In this document: positions 34,216 to 45,231 of the stretch, in pieces
Layout: every line of letters begins with the position of its first letter
How positions within the stretch are numbered: position 1 is the stretch's first letter
Assembly: GCA_016906335.1 (NCBI GenBank)
Contig: JADEYG010000007.1
Coordinates: 2,062,001 to 2,126,000, forward strand
Length of the DNA stretch: 64,000 nt
Source of the DNA: Novakomyces olei
Lineage: Eukaryota > Ascomycota > Novakomycetes > Novakomycetales > Novakomycetaceae
Direction of reading: 5' to 3'
The notes under the pieces: model-generated
Database searches by the model: none
Told to the model about the DNA's origin: nothing
What the model saw: only the letters and a program-made list of their open reading frames with translations
Position numbers and translations under genes: made by a program

Positions 34216-35115
34216 TTATGCAAAGACAGTAGAAGAGCAGATAGATCCTCAAGACAAAAAGGAGCCAGCCAGATATCCAAAGTAGAAGTAGATGACCGAA
34301 CAGCTCGAAAGGTTAAAAATACCCTACTTCTTCACTGTTGCTCAGATGAAGGAGGTAAAAATTTGAGCGAAACTCAACCAGAATATTCTCTTATTCCGGA
34401 GTACCGCCCTATAGACAATTCAATCGAGTTGCCTTCACCGCTATCTGCACGTGGACGGAGAAACCTGGGAATATCAGTAGCAGTTTTTACAATAGAATAT
34501 CCATACATATTACTTGGAGCTGTTAATCAGTATCAGTCTGCTTGAAAAAGCTGTATAAAATTTTACGAGGTTTATATCAGCTCTTCAGCAATGTAGATTA
34601 TTATCAGCGCTGTAGATTAATCCGCGGAATTTCAAGTAGTAGAATACTCGCGAATTATACTACTAAAACTAATCTGGCCATTTGTCATATAAACTTTTGG
34701 CAGTGAGAGACGTGACAATTGACCATTTGCCGAAAGCGATTAAAGCCCAATGGCCTACTTCTTTCAAATTCGTCGGTTGTCTTAGCAAAAACAGATGACT
34801 ATTTGGGTCCTTTATTCCTTGATATACATCCCTTTTCGTGCAAAGACCGACAGGTCCGATGGTTTGGACGTTGACTCGAGTGAGATAGACGACGACGATA
34901 AATTACTTTGCTTCCCCGCAACTGAGTATAAAGCACTCGGGTACTCTTGAATTATAGTAATATCGTCAGTACTCTGTTTATGGTAACAGACGTTTTACGA
35001 GTTACTTGCCAGAGATGCGCGTAATATTGATTATTTCGGTACTGTAGATTATATATATACACACACAAAAACGGCCTAGGTAGCTTCGACCAACGACGAC
35101 TTGGCGGCATTTGAT
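34216..35115. promoter_or_regulatory. Shared upstream region of VTC1 and the aldehyde dehydrogenase
   Basis: 900 bp between divergent ATGs. An open frame at 34180-34545 overlaps VTC1 exon 1 and has no family similarity, so I do not call it. No clear TATA. Confidence 0.45.
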
Positions 35116-37189
35116 ATGACAGAAGCAAAACAAGCGTAAGACGTGACAAAGAAGAGTAATGAAAAATAAATCTAACATTCAGACTCGAATTCGTGACTTG
35201 CAGTTCGCGCAGCGTCGAGGACGCACTGTCCCGACTGCAGTCGGCCTTTGATGAAGGCCGGACACGCACGATAGATTATCGCCGGAGCCAGCTCCGAGCG
35301 CTGTACAATGCGGTGAACAGCAATTTACCTCTATTCAAAGAGGCGTAAGTCGTAGAATGTTGGGCTGTTCTAATGTTAAAAAGGTACGGACTTGATTTGG
35401 ACTCGCCTGCGCATAATGTTTTGCTCGCAGAGATATTCACGTTCAACGATAACATTCTTTATCTGTTGGAAAATCTAGATAATTGGACTGCTCCGCACCA
35501 TCCTGCCGACGTGCCGTTTTTACTCCGCATTTTGTGTTCACCTCGATACCAGCATGAACCTTTAGGCCCCTCTCTTATTATTGGGTAAAGCGGTGCTATT
35601 CAGCCTGATTCCTAACTAACAAAAGACCATTCAACTACCCTACAACTTGTGGCCTGCTGCCACTGGCAGGTGCTATAGCGGCCGGATGTACGGTCGTGCT
35701 CAAACCGTCTGAGAGTGTCCCTCACATTGCTGCATTGTTCCAGTATATCGTGGCCAAGTACCTTGACAACGACGCGTACGTTGTGATCAATGGTGCTCGC
35801 GAGACCACCAGCCAGCTGCTGCAATCGCCCATTATAAAGAAAATTTACTTTACCGGAGGTTACAACACGGGACGTATTGTGGCAAAGGCTGCGGCAGAGC
35901 GTTTGGTCCCTGTTTCGTTGGAACTGTATGTGATTTTGTTTTACTGCTTCATATCAAATTAATAAAAATCGCTCCTGCTAACAAGCATCACAGAGGAGGA
36001 AAATCGCCAGTGTTTGTGACACGTGGGGCAGATATAAGTATATGCGCGAAGCGGGTGGTTTGGGGAAAGCTGGTTAATGCGGGCCAAACATGTATAGCTC
36101 CAGACTATGTGATACTAACGGATCCCGGATTGCGAGGCCCCTTTATTACAGCGTGCAAGAAGGCTCTGTCTGAACTTTACCCGGGCAATTCTTCAGGGCC
36201 CGACAGTCTTCGCACATTCGGCCGTATTGTAACCGAGGCACATACTGCTCTTTTGCAGGATTTGCTTCAAAAAACAAAAGGCAATATAATTACCGAAGGA
36301 AAATGTGATGTAGCAGCCCGATATGTGCCTCCGACAATAGTTGCTGACGTGGCAAAAGACGATGCTCTCTTGCAACAAGAAATATTCGGTCCTATTTTGC
36401 CTATTGTTGTAACCAATAACGTGACTGCTGCGTGCTCTTTAGCATTAGAAGTTTGCAAGACGCCTTTAGCGCTCTATGTATTTGGCTCTGATGCAGATGC
36501 TAAATTTTGTAAGTACAACTTTTTTTTCCGTTTGCTGCAGAGTTTACATTTTGTCCCGAGATAAACCTGGTTCTATGACTCTCATCAATGAAATTCGCCT
36601 TGAGTTTCGTTTCGTTATTGCTGCTTTCTAGTATTCGTTCTTTTTCGCTGTCCCATATTTATTACTGCTTTATCATTCACTTGTCATCTTCTAATTAGCA
36701 GTCACCAGCAACATTCAGAGCGGAATGGTCGGTATTAATGACGTTATGGTACAGGGCACAATTAATCAGCTACCGTTTGGCGGAGTTGGTACTGCCGGCA
36801 ACGGGTCAGCGGCACGAGGAATATATGACTTTAAATCCTTTTCGTACGAAAGATCAAGTGTCAATGTATCTGGCAGCAGTCGGCTGGTGGAAGCTCTACT
36901 GGACGCTCGGTACCCGCCTTTTAATAACTTGAAAACATTTACAGCACAATTTCTTAGTCTAAGGCGGCCCGATTTTGATGGAAATGGTCGTCCGCTAGTT
37001 TGGGTTCGATTGCTGCGAGCCCTAGTTGTGCGTCCTCTGCGTGTTTATTATAGCCTTCTCCCGACAACAGCAACGGCATTGCTTCTTTTTTCTCTGGTGT
37101 TCGCACCAAAGGAAAGCACTCTTGCTTACAAAACTGCAATTCGCTCGGTTTCTGATTTCATTTCAGGCTCTATTCTGCGCAGAAAATAG
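35116..37189 (+). CDS. HFD1: Fatty aldehyde dehydrogenase (ALDH3 type, Hfd1-like)
   Basis: Oxidises long-chain aldehydes to acids; likely membrane-anchored. Six exons (35116-35135, 35183-35344, 35384-35584, 35626-35925, 35994-36508, 36699-37189) give 562 residues, all phases consistent. Landmarks: a start resembling yeast Hfd1, FDEGRTRTIDYRRSQLRAL, the joint GPSLIIG/PFNYPTTCGLLPLAGA, the SGY-like FTGGYNTGR loop, general base E227 in VSLELGGKSPVFV, nucleophile C261 in NAGQTCIAPDYV, EIFGPILPIV, and LPFGGVGTAGNG. The C-terminus carries a hydrophobic stretch (YYSLLPTTATALLLFSLVF) and a basic end, like the tail anchor of ALDH3A2. Introns of 39-68 bp plus one of 190 bp. Confidence 0.93.
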
Positions 37190-37670
37190 GACCATGTATA
37201 GTGCGAATTTTGTTATTATTTTTAAAATCGTGTATTCGATATAGCTGTACAAACCCCCATTTCTAGACGGAAACGCGTCTCCTGGAATTGACGGGCCCGT
37301 GCTGTAATTATTTCGTAATTTTGATATTTAAACTGCATTTGAATAAAGTCTACCTGCAGCGGAACGCGCTGATGTATACAGGACTAAGTTTGTACGTTGA
37401 GTGCAAAGATTTCGTGTATAATATTCGTAAATTATAGGCCGTTGCTGTCGCGTATACAGTCTGCTTTCTGCCATGGTTTTCTTGTTACATGCTCTACAGA
37501 GAATACCACTTGGACTTACTCGTTATCTGCCAAAAAATCAGGGTTAGGGTAAGCATAGGATATGACAAAAAAGTCCTGTCAAACCAGTATTGTAAGGCTC
37601 GACAGAGGACATCATTAATTCATGTGAGTGTGATCAAAGCCATCAATCAACGTTGACGCTCAGTTGGACA
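37190..37670. promoter_or_regulatory. MED11 upstream region with telobox
   Basis: 481 bp with AGGGTTAGGG at 37540-37549, about 122 bp before the MED11 ATG. Otherwise nothing recognised. Confidence 0.45.
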
Positions 37671-38093
37671 ATGAGTGTACCGTCGGTTGACGTGGTACAG
37701 CAGCGAATAGAACAGCTCAATGCCCTTGATCAGGTAAGACTATATACATTTCTTCAATTCGTCCTGACGTGTTTTGCGAAGAAAATATGCCAAATTCTGG
37801 ATGAGGCCAGTTCGGCTCTAAGCGCGCTTGATTATGGAGCGCCAGGTGCAGTTGTAGACGCGCACGTTAGGCGAGCGGCACTTGAGCATCATACAGCGCA
37901 GTTTATGGAATTGCTAGAAGAGTCAAGTGTGGGGTTGCGCAGACAAGTAGCGCTCATAGAGAAGGCAGAAGTGCCTGCTCGCGATTTGCCTCCGTTCCGG
38001 CACTATCGCGGATCACAGAGCCAAGAAGACCTTGATTCTCTATCGCACAGCCTTGTGAATACCCTTGAGGAAATCAAGGAGACTCTAAGGTGA
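37671..38093 (+). CDS. MED11: Mediator subunit Med11
   Basis: Head-module subunit of Mediator, paired with Med22. Exons 37671-37733 and 37782-38093 (48-bp intron, CTGAC branch) give 124 residues. The spliced start reads VVQQRIEQLNALDQ/KICQILDEASSALSAL, the four-helix-bundle first helix of the family (usual form: ERI-x-x-LN-x-ID-x-x-I-x-x-LL-x-x-AS-x-AL). Second helix ALEHHTAQFMELLEESSVGLR, then QVALIEKAEVP. Unspliced, the intron would also read through in frame, but the family pattern requires its removal. Short family, so confidence is moderate. Confidence 0.72.
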   Translation: MSVPSVDVVQQRIEQLNALDQVRLYTFLQFVLTCFAKKICQILDEASSALSALDYGAPGAVVDAHVRRAALEHHTAQFMELLEESSVGLRRQVALIEKAEVPARDLPPFRHYRGSQSQEDLDSLSHSLVNTLEEIKETLR

Positions 38094-38632
38094 GAGCTTG
38101 GCAGTGGGCGAGTACTTCAATGCTTGGATGTGTCTGCAGGATCTTATGGCAATTTAGACTTTTCCTGGTATCGACTTTAGCGGGATCTGCATTTTATTTG
38201 TGAATCCAAGAATCGTTGTTGATCCAGGTTATAGGGCTGACCGAGTGTACACGCATGGCGTATCCTCAACTGGGGTCTTGATACTCTAAAGTCTATAATT
38301 CTATGACTGACGTATCATTCATTAACTGCTTCTCCAAGTTTCTATGATAAGTCTACGGGAAGCTTCACGCACAAGCATTTTAACGCCTTCAAGATAAATG
38401 TTTGATTCTTGATTCGCATTATTACATCAATCGCTCCAAAAACACTTTTACCTACTCTTCTGTCTTTGCGACTTTGGCAGGCCTTTCCTGCACAGGTAGC
38501 GTTGCATTCAGCGGCGGCAATAGTGCGCGTGTTGCAGTTCGCGCATTTTGAGCCAATACTGCACTAAACTTGTTAGTATATTTGGGAAAAAATAATAAAT
38601 ATAAATAAATAACAATATAAAATTAATTAAGC
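38094..38632. other. Convergent intergenic, MED11/ARO2
   Basis: 539 bp, nothing recognised. Confidence 0.55.
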
Positions 38633-40114
38633 TTACTCGATAATGACAAGGGCTGCCATTGCTTCAACGATGGGCACAGCGCGGGGCACAACACACGGAT
38701 CGTGGCGGCCGCGAGTAGCCAAAACTCCATTTTCGCCAGTATAACTGGAAGTTGTTTGGTTTTGGCTAATTGTTGCTGGAGATTTAAAGGCAACACGGAA
38801 ATAGATATCTTCACCGTTTGAAATGCCGCCTTGAATACCGGCCGAATTGTTAGTTGCTGTACCGAGTTTCCCATTTGCCTTGAGGACGTAAGGATCATTG
38901 TGTTTTGATCCCGGGACAGCAGTGCCATGGAATCCGGACCCGATCTCGAAGCCTTTTGTAGCTGGAATTGAAAGCATTGCATGAGCCAGTTTGGCCTCAA
39001 GCTTATCAAAGCACGGCTCTCCGAGTCCGATTGGTGCCTTTCGAATGACGCACGTGACAGAGCCTCCGATAGAGTCGTTCTTGGCCTTTGCTCTCTCGAT
39101 CCTTTGTACCATTCGCTCTGCTGTGGCTTTGTCGGGACAACGTACCTGCGACGCGTCTACTTGAGCACGCGTAATGTTCTTGAGCAAAGACAAATACTCG
39201 GACGAGACTGGCGAGTCAACGTCATCTTCATCCTCGTTTGTGAAATCGGCCTCTGTTGTGGGAAGATTGATCTTTCCCACAGACGATACAAAGGCAATAA
39301 TCTCTACACCGTAAGCCTGTAAGAGGTATTTTTCCGCAACAGCACCGGCGGCAACACGGCCTGAATGTTAATTTGGAAAAATAAATAAATATTTTTTTAA
39401 AGATTTTTTAAAGATTTTGCACTATAAAATGCAAGCGATCAATTACCAATTGTTTCTCTGGCTGACGAACGGCCACCGCCGCTAGACGCCTTTACGCCAT
39501 ACTTCTCCAGATACGTGTAGTCTGAGTGTGATGGGCGGGGATACTGATCCGTTTCAGAATAATCACTACAAGTTAGACAAGCCCTAAGCATCTTGGTATA
39601 TGTGTAATATTTCCGCTGCATCTTAGCTATAAATAATAAACATTAAAGACCAACCGAAAGACGGCAGAGTTGCGATATCGCATTGAAAAAATACCAATAG
39701 TAATAGCATTAAATGTAAAGGAATGTCAGTTTAATTCACGTACTGGGGCCTTTGGTCTTGATTTTGCACAAGCATGCCGATTGGTGTACCAAGCGTTACA
39801 CCAAACTCTGTTCCTGACTGGATAAAAACTCGATCCTTTTCATCGCGCTAAAAGTCGGTAATCAATCGTCTGCGAGCATTAAAAATTCAACTTACTGGAG
39901 TAGTGATATTGCTCTGGCCGGGTCTGCGCCGGGAGAGCTGCGTCTGCACATCAGCTTCCACTAATGCCATTCCAGGCGGACAACCGTCGACAATGCAGCC
40001 AACCGAGCGGCAATGTGATTCGCCATAGCTGAAAAATATTAGATCAAGAGACGAAATGAAGCAACGGATAACAACTTACGTAGTTACACGGAAATAGGAG
40101 CCAAATGTCGACAT
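38633..40114 (-). CDS. ARO2: Chorismate synthase
   Basis: Last shikimate-pathway step, converting EPSP to chorismate with reduced FMN; fungal enzymes also reduce the flavin. Five exons (40114-40080, 40028-39896, 39847-39744, 39565-39447, 39360-38633) give 372 residues, normal length. Signatures: [67 protein letters not shown] assembled over an intron, [23 protein letters not shown] near [19 protein letters not shown], and [17 protein letters not shown]. All four introns keep phase. It is divergent from the dynein light chain gene with only 255 bp between ATGs. A second aromatic amino-acid gene (ARO8-like) lies 11 kb away. Confidence 0.97.
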
Positions 40115-40369
40115 TTTCGATGTTGCTCTTGTGCGCTGCTTTGGCACTAAATAATTTATTTTATTTTTATTTTTATTTTTATTTTTTACTAATAATGAAA
40201 TCTGATCCTATTAACAGAAGTACAAAAGAGAGCGTATCGCAAACTCAATGTAGTGAAAACTAATGTGATAAATAGTTCAAGCATAATAAAATATACACAA
40301 ATAAATCAAATATACGTAAATAAATAAAGCCTTGGTTTAGCTTCTCGGTTAGAGCAATCCTGAATCATC

Positions 40370-40885
40370 ATGAGTACAGACAATTGTGTAAGTATTGCGG
40401 CCACAGACTTCATTAAGGCACTAACGTAACTCTCAGCCTCTTGCTATCAGTGATCTGGCCTCCGTGTGCAAAGCAGCAGTGAGCAAAGTCTTACCGCCGT
40501 CCACGGAGTATGTACACTCTAGCACGGCAGCATGGAATACTGATATCATTGTAAGATCATACAGCAGCTCTACTCGTCTTGTGTTTGAATTTCCCTGTTC
40601 ATCTTGCTGATGTTTATACAAATTTGCTAATCGTCAAAGAACACAATTCTAAAAGATCTTTCAGCAAAAGTGCCAAACTACAAATGGTTTGTTACGTCTA
40701 CTATCGTACAACACCAGGCTGGTGATAAGACGAGCCGAGGAGTCCATTCGTCTCAGGGCGCATGGTGGAACAATGAACGAGACGGAATGTGGACATACAA
40801 ATACCCTGGCGGCAAAGACGGTGACGAGAGCACTAAATTGGACGGAATGGATATTGTAATCGGCATTGTATGGATCGGGTTGTAA
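40370..40885 (+). CDS. Dynein light chain, Tctex1/DYNLT type
   Basis: Cargo-adaptor light chain of cytoplasmic dynein. Three exons (40370-40387, 40437-40550, 40640-40885) give 125 residues. Exon 1 is 18 nt (MSTDNC). The rest aligns by eye to Tctex1: CKAAVSKVLPPSTEYVHSST, AAWNTDII/NTILKDLSAKV, PNYKWFVTSTIVQHQAG, then GAWWNNERDGMWTYKY in place of the usual SSCFWD, and DIVIGIVWIGL at the end. There is a 15-residue insertion (YPGGKDGDESTKLDG) before the last strand relative to the animal protein. The model depends on the 89-bp intron 2 with branch TGCTAATCGTCAAAG. Confidence 0.85.
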
Positions 40886-41172
40886 TCAACTACTGAACGG
40901 CTTGTCAATTAGTACACTCACGCATCATTGTGGCTATTTTATATACTGTGGACTCGTATACGTATGCCTTTTATTACCAACTAGACGTTTTGTATTGCTG
41001 CTAGATCTATTGTATGCATGCCGGCTTCAGTATTAAGAGTTATTGAGTCAGACGTGACAACGTAGCCGTCTACCACTCTATCCAGGCCATTGAATATTAG
41101 ATGCAGCAAATAGTAAATCGCTGCTCATAAACACGTTCGAGCGATTGACCAAGCGCCCATTTGTCTTATTCT

Positions 41173-41841
41173 TTACTGCTTCCTATACTGCAGCTTTTCA
41201 ACCCGAACTTCATCATTGATCAAAGAGTAAACATACAGCACGAGAGCGGTGCCTTGAATATCCATGAGCACAAAGCTCGGGTAGTTTGCATCGCCTGGAG
41301 CCGCAAAAGTCGACATAGCTCCAGTCGCACTGCCAGGGCACACGAAAAAGCGGCCGTCCGCCTCAAAGCACTCGAGGCGGCCTCGACCACCTCCATAAAT
41401 TAGAACATCTACATCCATTTGCCGCGCCGCTACTGACAGCGCGTCCGCATCATGCTGTGGTACAATACTAAGCGTTGAAGTGAGTCCAACTCGTAATCCA
41501 CCGTTGACTACGATTTTGGAGACGGGGACATTTGGCATCTGTTCGATTCGTGGTCAGTAACTGATCTTTGATGTACGCCAAAAGATCGTAAAAGTTTCCG
41601 CAAAAGCTTACCTCATCAAAATCGCCTTTGACCAAATGTAAGTCGGTACTGACGCCCTTTAGAAAATCATACGTGTCTCGGTCATTCAAGTTCCCCGTGC
41701 ACAGAATCTGTCCAATCTTGCCCGGCGCCAGTAGCTTACGAAACTGTTTGTGAGCAACGATTCAACCCTGGCTCGTACCTTGGCCGGAATACCGGGCGAC
41801 CGTGTCGGGATATGAAGGTCGCCAATGACCAGCACCAGCAT
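41173..41841 (-). CDS. VPS29: Retromer subunit Vps29 with missing histidine motifs
   Basis: Scaffold of the retromer core, with Vps35 and Vps26. Exons 41841-41779, 41743-41612 and 41538-41173 give 186 residues, close to human (182). [33 protein letters not shown] and [10 protein letters not shown] are intact. However, the HGHQ box reads TSTLS (about residues 85-89) and the GHTH box reads GGGRG (114-118), so three histidines of the phosphoesterase metal site are absent. The following [20 protein letters not shown] is normal. Vps29 is thought to act as a scaffold, so loss of the metal site may be tolerated. Divergent from AGX1, 252 bp between ATGs. Confidence 0.93.
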
Positions 41842-42093
41842 TTCCGCTGTTATTTGCTTCGGCAATCGCCTTTCATTAGTGTGTGATTTCGTATTATTAT
41901 TATCATTATTATTATTATTATGTCACATAAAAATAGCAACTGCTACAATATAGTAATATAAATTTTAAGTTGAAACGCACCTTTTACGTACTACAGAGAT
42001 GAGCAAAATATACATGAATTATTGTGAATAGCAAACCCTCCCCTATTTTTAGTAAGAGACAGTTTTTGGCAAAAGCAAGACAAACCTTTCACA

Positions 42094-43473
42094 ATGCAGC
42101 CGCCACATCCGCTCTTAATGATCCCCGGTCCCGTGGAATTCTCGGACGAGGTGCTCGCAGCCAGCGCGCATCCGTCCGTGTCCCATGTGGGTCCGGCTTT
42201 TGTGCAAATTTTTGGCGAAACTTTAGGTATGCTGCGGCGGGTATTGCAGACTACACACCGTGGCAGCCAGCCTTTTGTGCTTAACGGCAGCGGGACATTG
42301 GGCTGGGATGCAGTAGCTGCTAATCTAGCGGAGCCGGGACACAAGGCTCTAGTGCTGAATACAGGCTACTTTGGAGATTCGTTTGCCGAGTGGTAAGCCT
42401 AATGCAATTGAGATTTAATTGAACCTGCCTCATTTTAATCGATCTGACTAGTTTGATTTAAAATTGTCAAATTCTCGCCTTTTATTTTGTCTTTATCATT
42501 ATCGTAATAATATCAAACTTGGTTTCTTGCTGTTTAAGTTCTTTAAATTTAAATGTGGTCCAATCCTTCACAATTCACCGTTTGCTGATTACCGTGTGCT
42601 AATATTAGTCTGGAAACGTATGGAGTAAACGCCATCCAACTCCATGCCTCTGTCGGAACACGGCCTTCACTTAATGAAATCGAGTCCGCTTTGCTCCGGG
42701 AGAAGTTTGATTTAATAACTATAACGCATGTCGATACGTCCACTGGAGTTCTTAGTGATGTCAAGGCAATTGCGGAAACAGTTCGGCGAGTATCGCCCAA
42801 CACTCTTATCTGCGTCGATGGGGTGTGTAGCGTTGGCTGTGAAGAGATCCGTTTCGACGAGTGGGATCTCGATGTTGTTCTTACCGCCTCGCAAAAGGCA
42901 CTAGGCTGTCCTGCCGGTCTTAGTATTCTTATGGCCTCACACAGAGCAATTGCGCGATTCAATAGCCGAACGACTGCGCCAGGAAGCTACTTTGCCAGCT
43001 GGCGTAAATGGATACCGGTCATGCAGGCTTACGAAGCTCGTCAGGCAAAGTACTTTGCTACTCCGTCTGTTCAGCTTGTTTACGCACTACACGCGTCCCT
43101 TAAACAGATTCTCTCCGTGCCTCTAGAGACGCGTTTTGCTCTTCATCTGGACGCGTCGCGACGCGTTAAAGCTTTTCTGCGGTCGCTCGGGCTACAGCAA
43201 TTGCCAAAATCAGACGAAATGGCTGCACACGGAATGACTGCCGTTTACCTTCCTGCTGGAGTCGAAGTGGGCCAATTGCTGCCCAAAGTAGCCGGCCAGG
43301 GAATTGTATTCGCCGGTGGGCTGTACAAGGGACTTGCTCAAAAATATATACGTATCGGCCATATGGGCATAAGTGTTACCGACAGTAAACGTGGTGATAT
43401 CGATACCGCCCTGCGCGGGCTGAAGCAGGCATTGGCTGAGACTGAGGTGACTGGTAAGCTAGCTCGCCTTTAA
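42094..43473 (+). CDS. AGX1: Alanine-glyoxylate aminotransferase, peroxisomal
   Basis: PLP enzyme making glycine and pyruvate from glyoxylate and alanine. Exons 42094-42392 and 42609-43473 (216-bp intron) give 387 residues. Landmarks: LLMIPGPVEFSDEVL, FVLNGSGTLGWDAV, ITHVDTSTGVLSDV, LICVDGVCSVGCEEI, Schiff-base K196 in LTASQKALGCPAGLS, and YIRIGHMGISV. The C-terminus is KLARL; ARL is an acceptable PTS1 variant, so peroxisomal import is likely. Intron position at TGYFGDSFAEW/C. Confidence 0.92.
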
Positions 43474-44311
43474 TTGTTGACTGGTAAATAGCCGGGAAAC
43501 CGGGCCATGTGAATTAGTGGCCTATTCTGCATTGTCTATTTGCTAATAAGCTCTCATCGTCGTGTTACAAGATGTTTATTAAATGATTGGAGGGAATAGT
43601 TTGGATTGGTGTAACGATTCAACTATTGCCCAAGTATTTTGAAGTTGTTCCTGTTAGGAACGGGAAAAGGCAAAGATAAAAGTCTAAAAGTTATTCTGTT
43701 TTTTTTTGATTTGTTTTTTTCTTCAGAATTGACTCTAGAATGAGTTCAACTTGACGAGCGTAATGCTGCAACACGTTGCAAATGGTGACGATCTGCCAGG
43801 CGTCTGTGTTGGATTTATGAGATTGCAAGGGAAGTGTCGATCTCCAAAAAGTGGTTTACTTGTGCTTTTGTCGTACGATTTTGTTTTTCAGTACTGGAGC
43901 TGCAAAGTGTCGCGTCGCCAGCCATGTAAAAAGTTCATTGAGTTATTGTATAGACAATTGGCGAATCAAAATGAACATTATGACCAGTCTGTATTCTGTG
44001 GGTATTTCATAATATACATCCAACCGATATGAACTCTTGTCTTGAAAAGCAAGGGTTTAAATGATGAGTAGTCGTATTACATTTTGTATTAATGAGGGGC
44101 TGTATGAATAATTGAAGCAGGCTCATTCCATATTGAATGAGTCTTAAAATCGAGCTATCACATCACGTATACAATACTCGATTATTTTCTCGACTTCTAA
44201 ATACGTAGAGCAGCACATATAATAATTACAAAACAAAATCTTTGCCTTATAAGTAAATCGGAATTTATGATCATCAGAGACTTGTAGAACCACAGTCAGC
44301 AAGCAGAGACA
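43474..44311. other. Intergenic, AGX1 to NAA10
   Basis: 838 bp. An open frame at 43751-44032 lacks any similarity or ATG context I trust. No other element seen. Confidence 0.5.
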
Positions 44312-45145
44312 ATGGATATCCGGCAGGCTACGGTGGCGGATCTGCAGGGCATGCAGGTATGTCATTCTTTAGGACTCGTACCTTTATTAATCACAGTTAT
44401 GTAGTTGGCCAATTTGACGAATTTGCCGGAAAATTATCAAATGCGCTACTACCTCTACCATTTAATGACATGGCCTCAATTGTCTTTTGTTGCCGTTGAT
44501 TCAAAGGGCCGTATAGTCGGTTATGTAATGGGAAAAATGGAAGAAGAACCGGCCGATGGAATTCCTCAAGGCCATATCACATCGCTGTCCGTAATGCGCT
44601 CGTACAGGCGGCTCGGACTTGCCGAAAAAATGATGCGCCAAAGCCGTAAGTGACCACACGCTAATCGCAATTGCTGGTCTATGATACAAACGACCTCTAT
44701 TTGTTTTTGCAAAATTACATTTGGTTTCTACTTCTATATCTATTACAGCTGCTTGCATTCTCAATTTCCTTTGCAATGCCTTTCCTACTATGCCTTTCCT
44801 ACTATGCCTTTCCTACTCTTGCTCGTTTATTTTTCAATTTACACTGCTAATGTTTAGAGCGCCAGATGGCTCAAGTTTTCGGTGCCAGAGTCGTGTGCTT
44901 GCATGTACGCAAGGGCAATATGGCGGCTTTGCGTCTTTACAAGGATACACTAGGCTTCACGTATGATGAAAACTATTACAAATCTCCTTGGCTAATGTAT
45001 TAGGGTAAAAGAAGTTTCTGAGCGGTATTACGCTGACGGCGAGGACGCGTATTCAATGATGTATGCGCTCAAGTTGAACTAATTTACTGACGATGGCAGA
45101 AAAGAGCTGGAACCGCCGGCTGGCAAGAAGAAGAAATCAAAATAA
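44312..45145 (+). CDS. ARD1: N-terminal acetyltransferase NatA catalytic subunit (Naa10/Ard1)
   Basis: GNAT enzyme that acetylates nascent N-termini with Naa15. Five exons (44312-44356, 44405-44645, 44858-44960, 45004-45060, 45100-45145) give 163 residues. Start [26 protein letters not shown], then [20 protein letters not shown], the acetyl-CoA loop [38 protein letters not shown], and [11 protein letters not shown]. The last 39-bp intron (45061-45099) is inferred because it replaces an early stop by the family-like [15 protein letters not shown] tail; reading on without splicing gives MMYALKLN instead. Intron 2 holds three tandem copies of a 14-bp unit (44777-44817). Confidence 0.9.
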
Positions 45146-45231
45146 AATGTATTATGCATCTAGGTGTGTGAGTGAATATACATAGTGACGTGAACAGTCA
45201 TATATAAGTGCACGTACTCAAACGCTCACAA

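Noticed and set aside
34180-34545. 121-residue plus-strand open frame
   Set aside because: It overlaps VTC1 exon 1 and intron 1 on the other strand, lacks similarity and sits in the divergent promoter.
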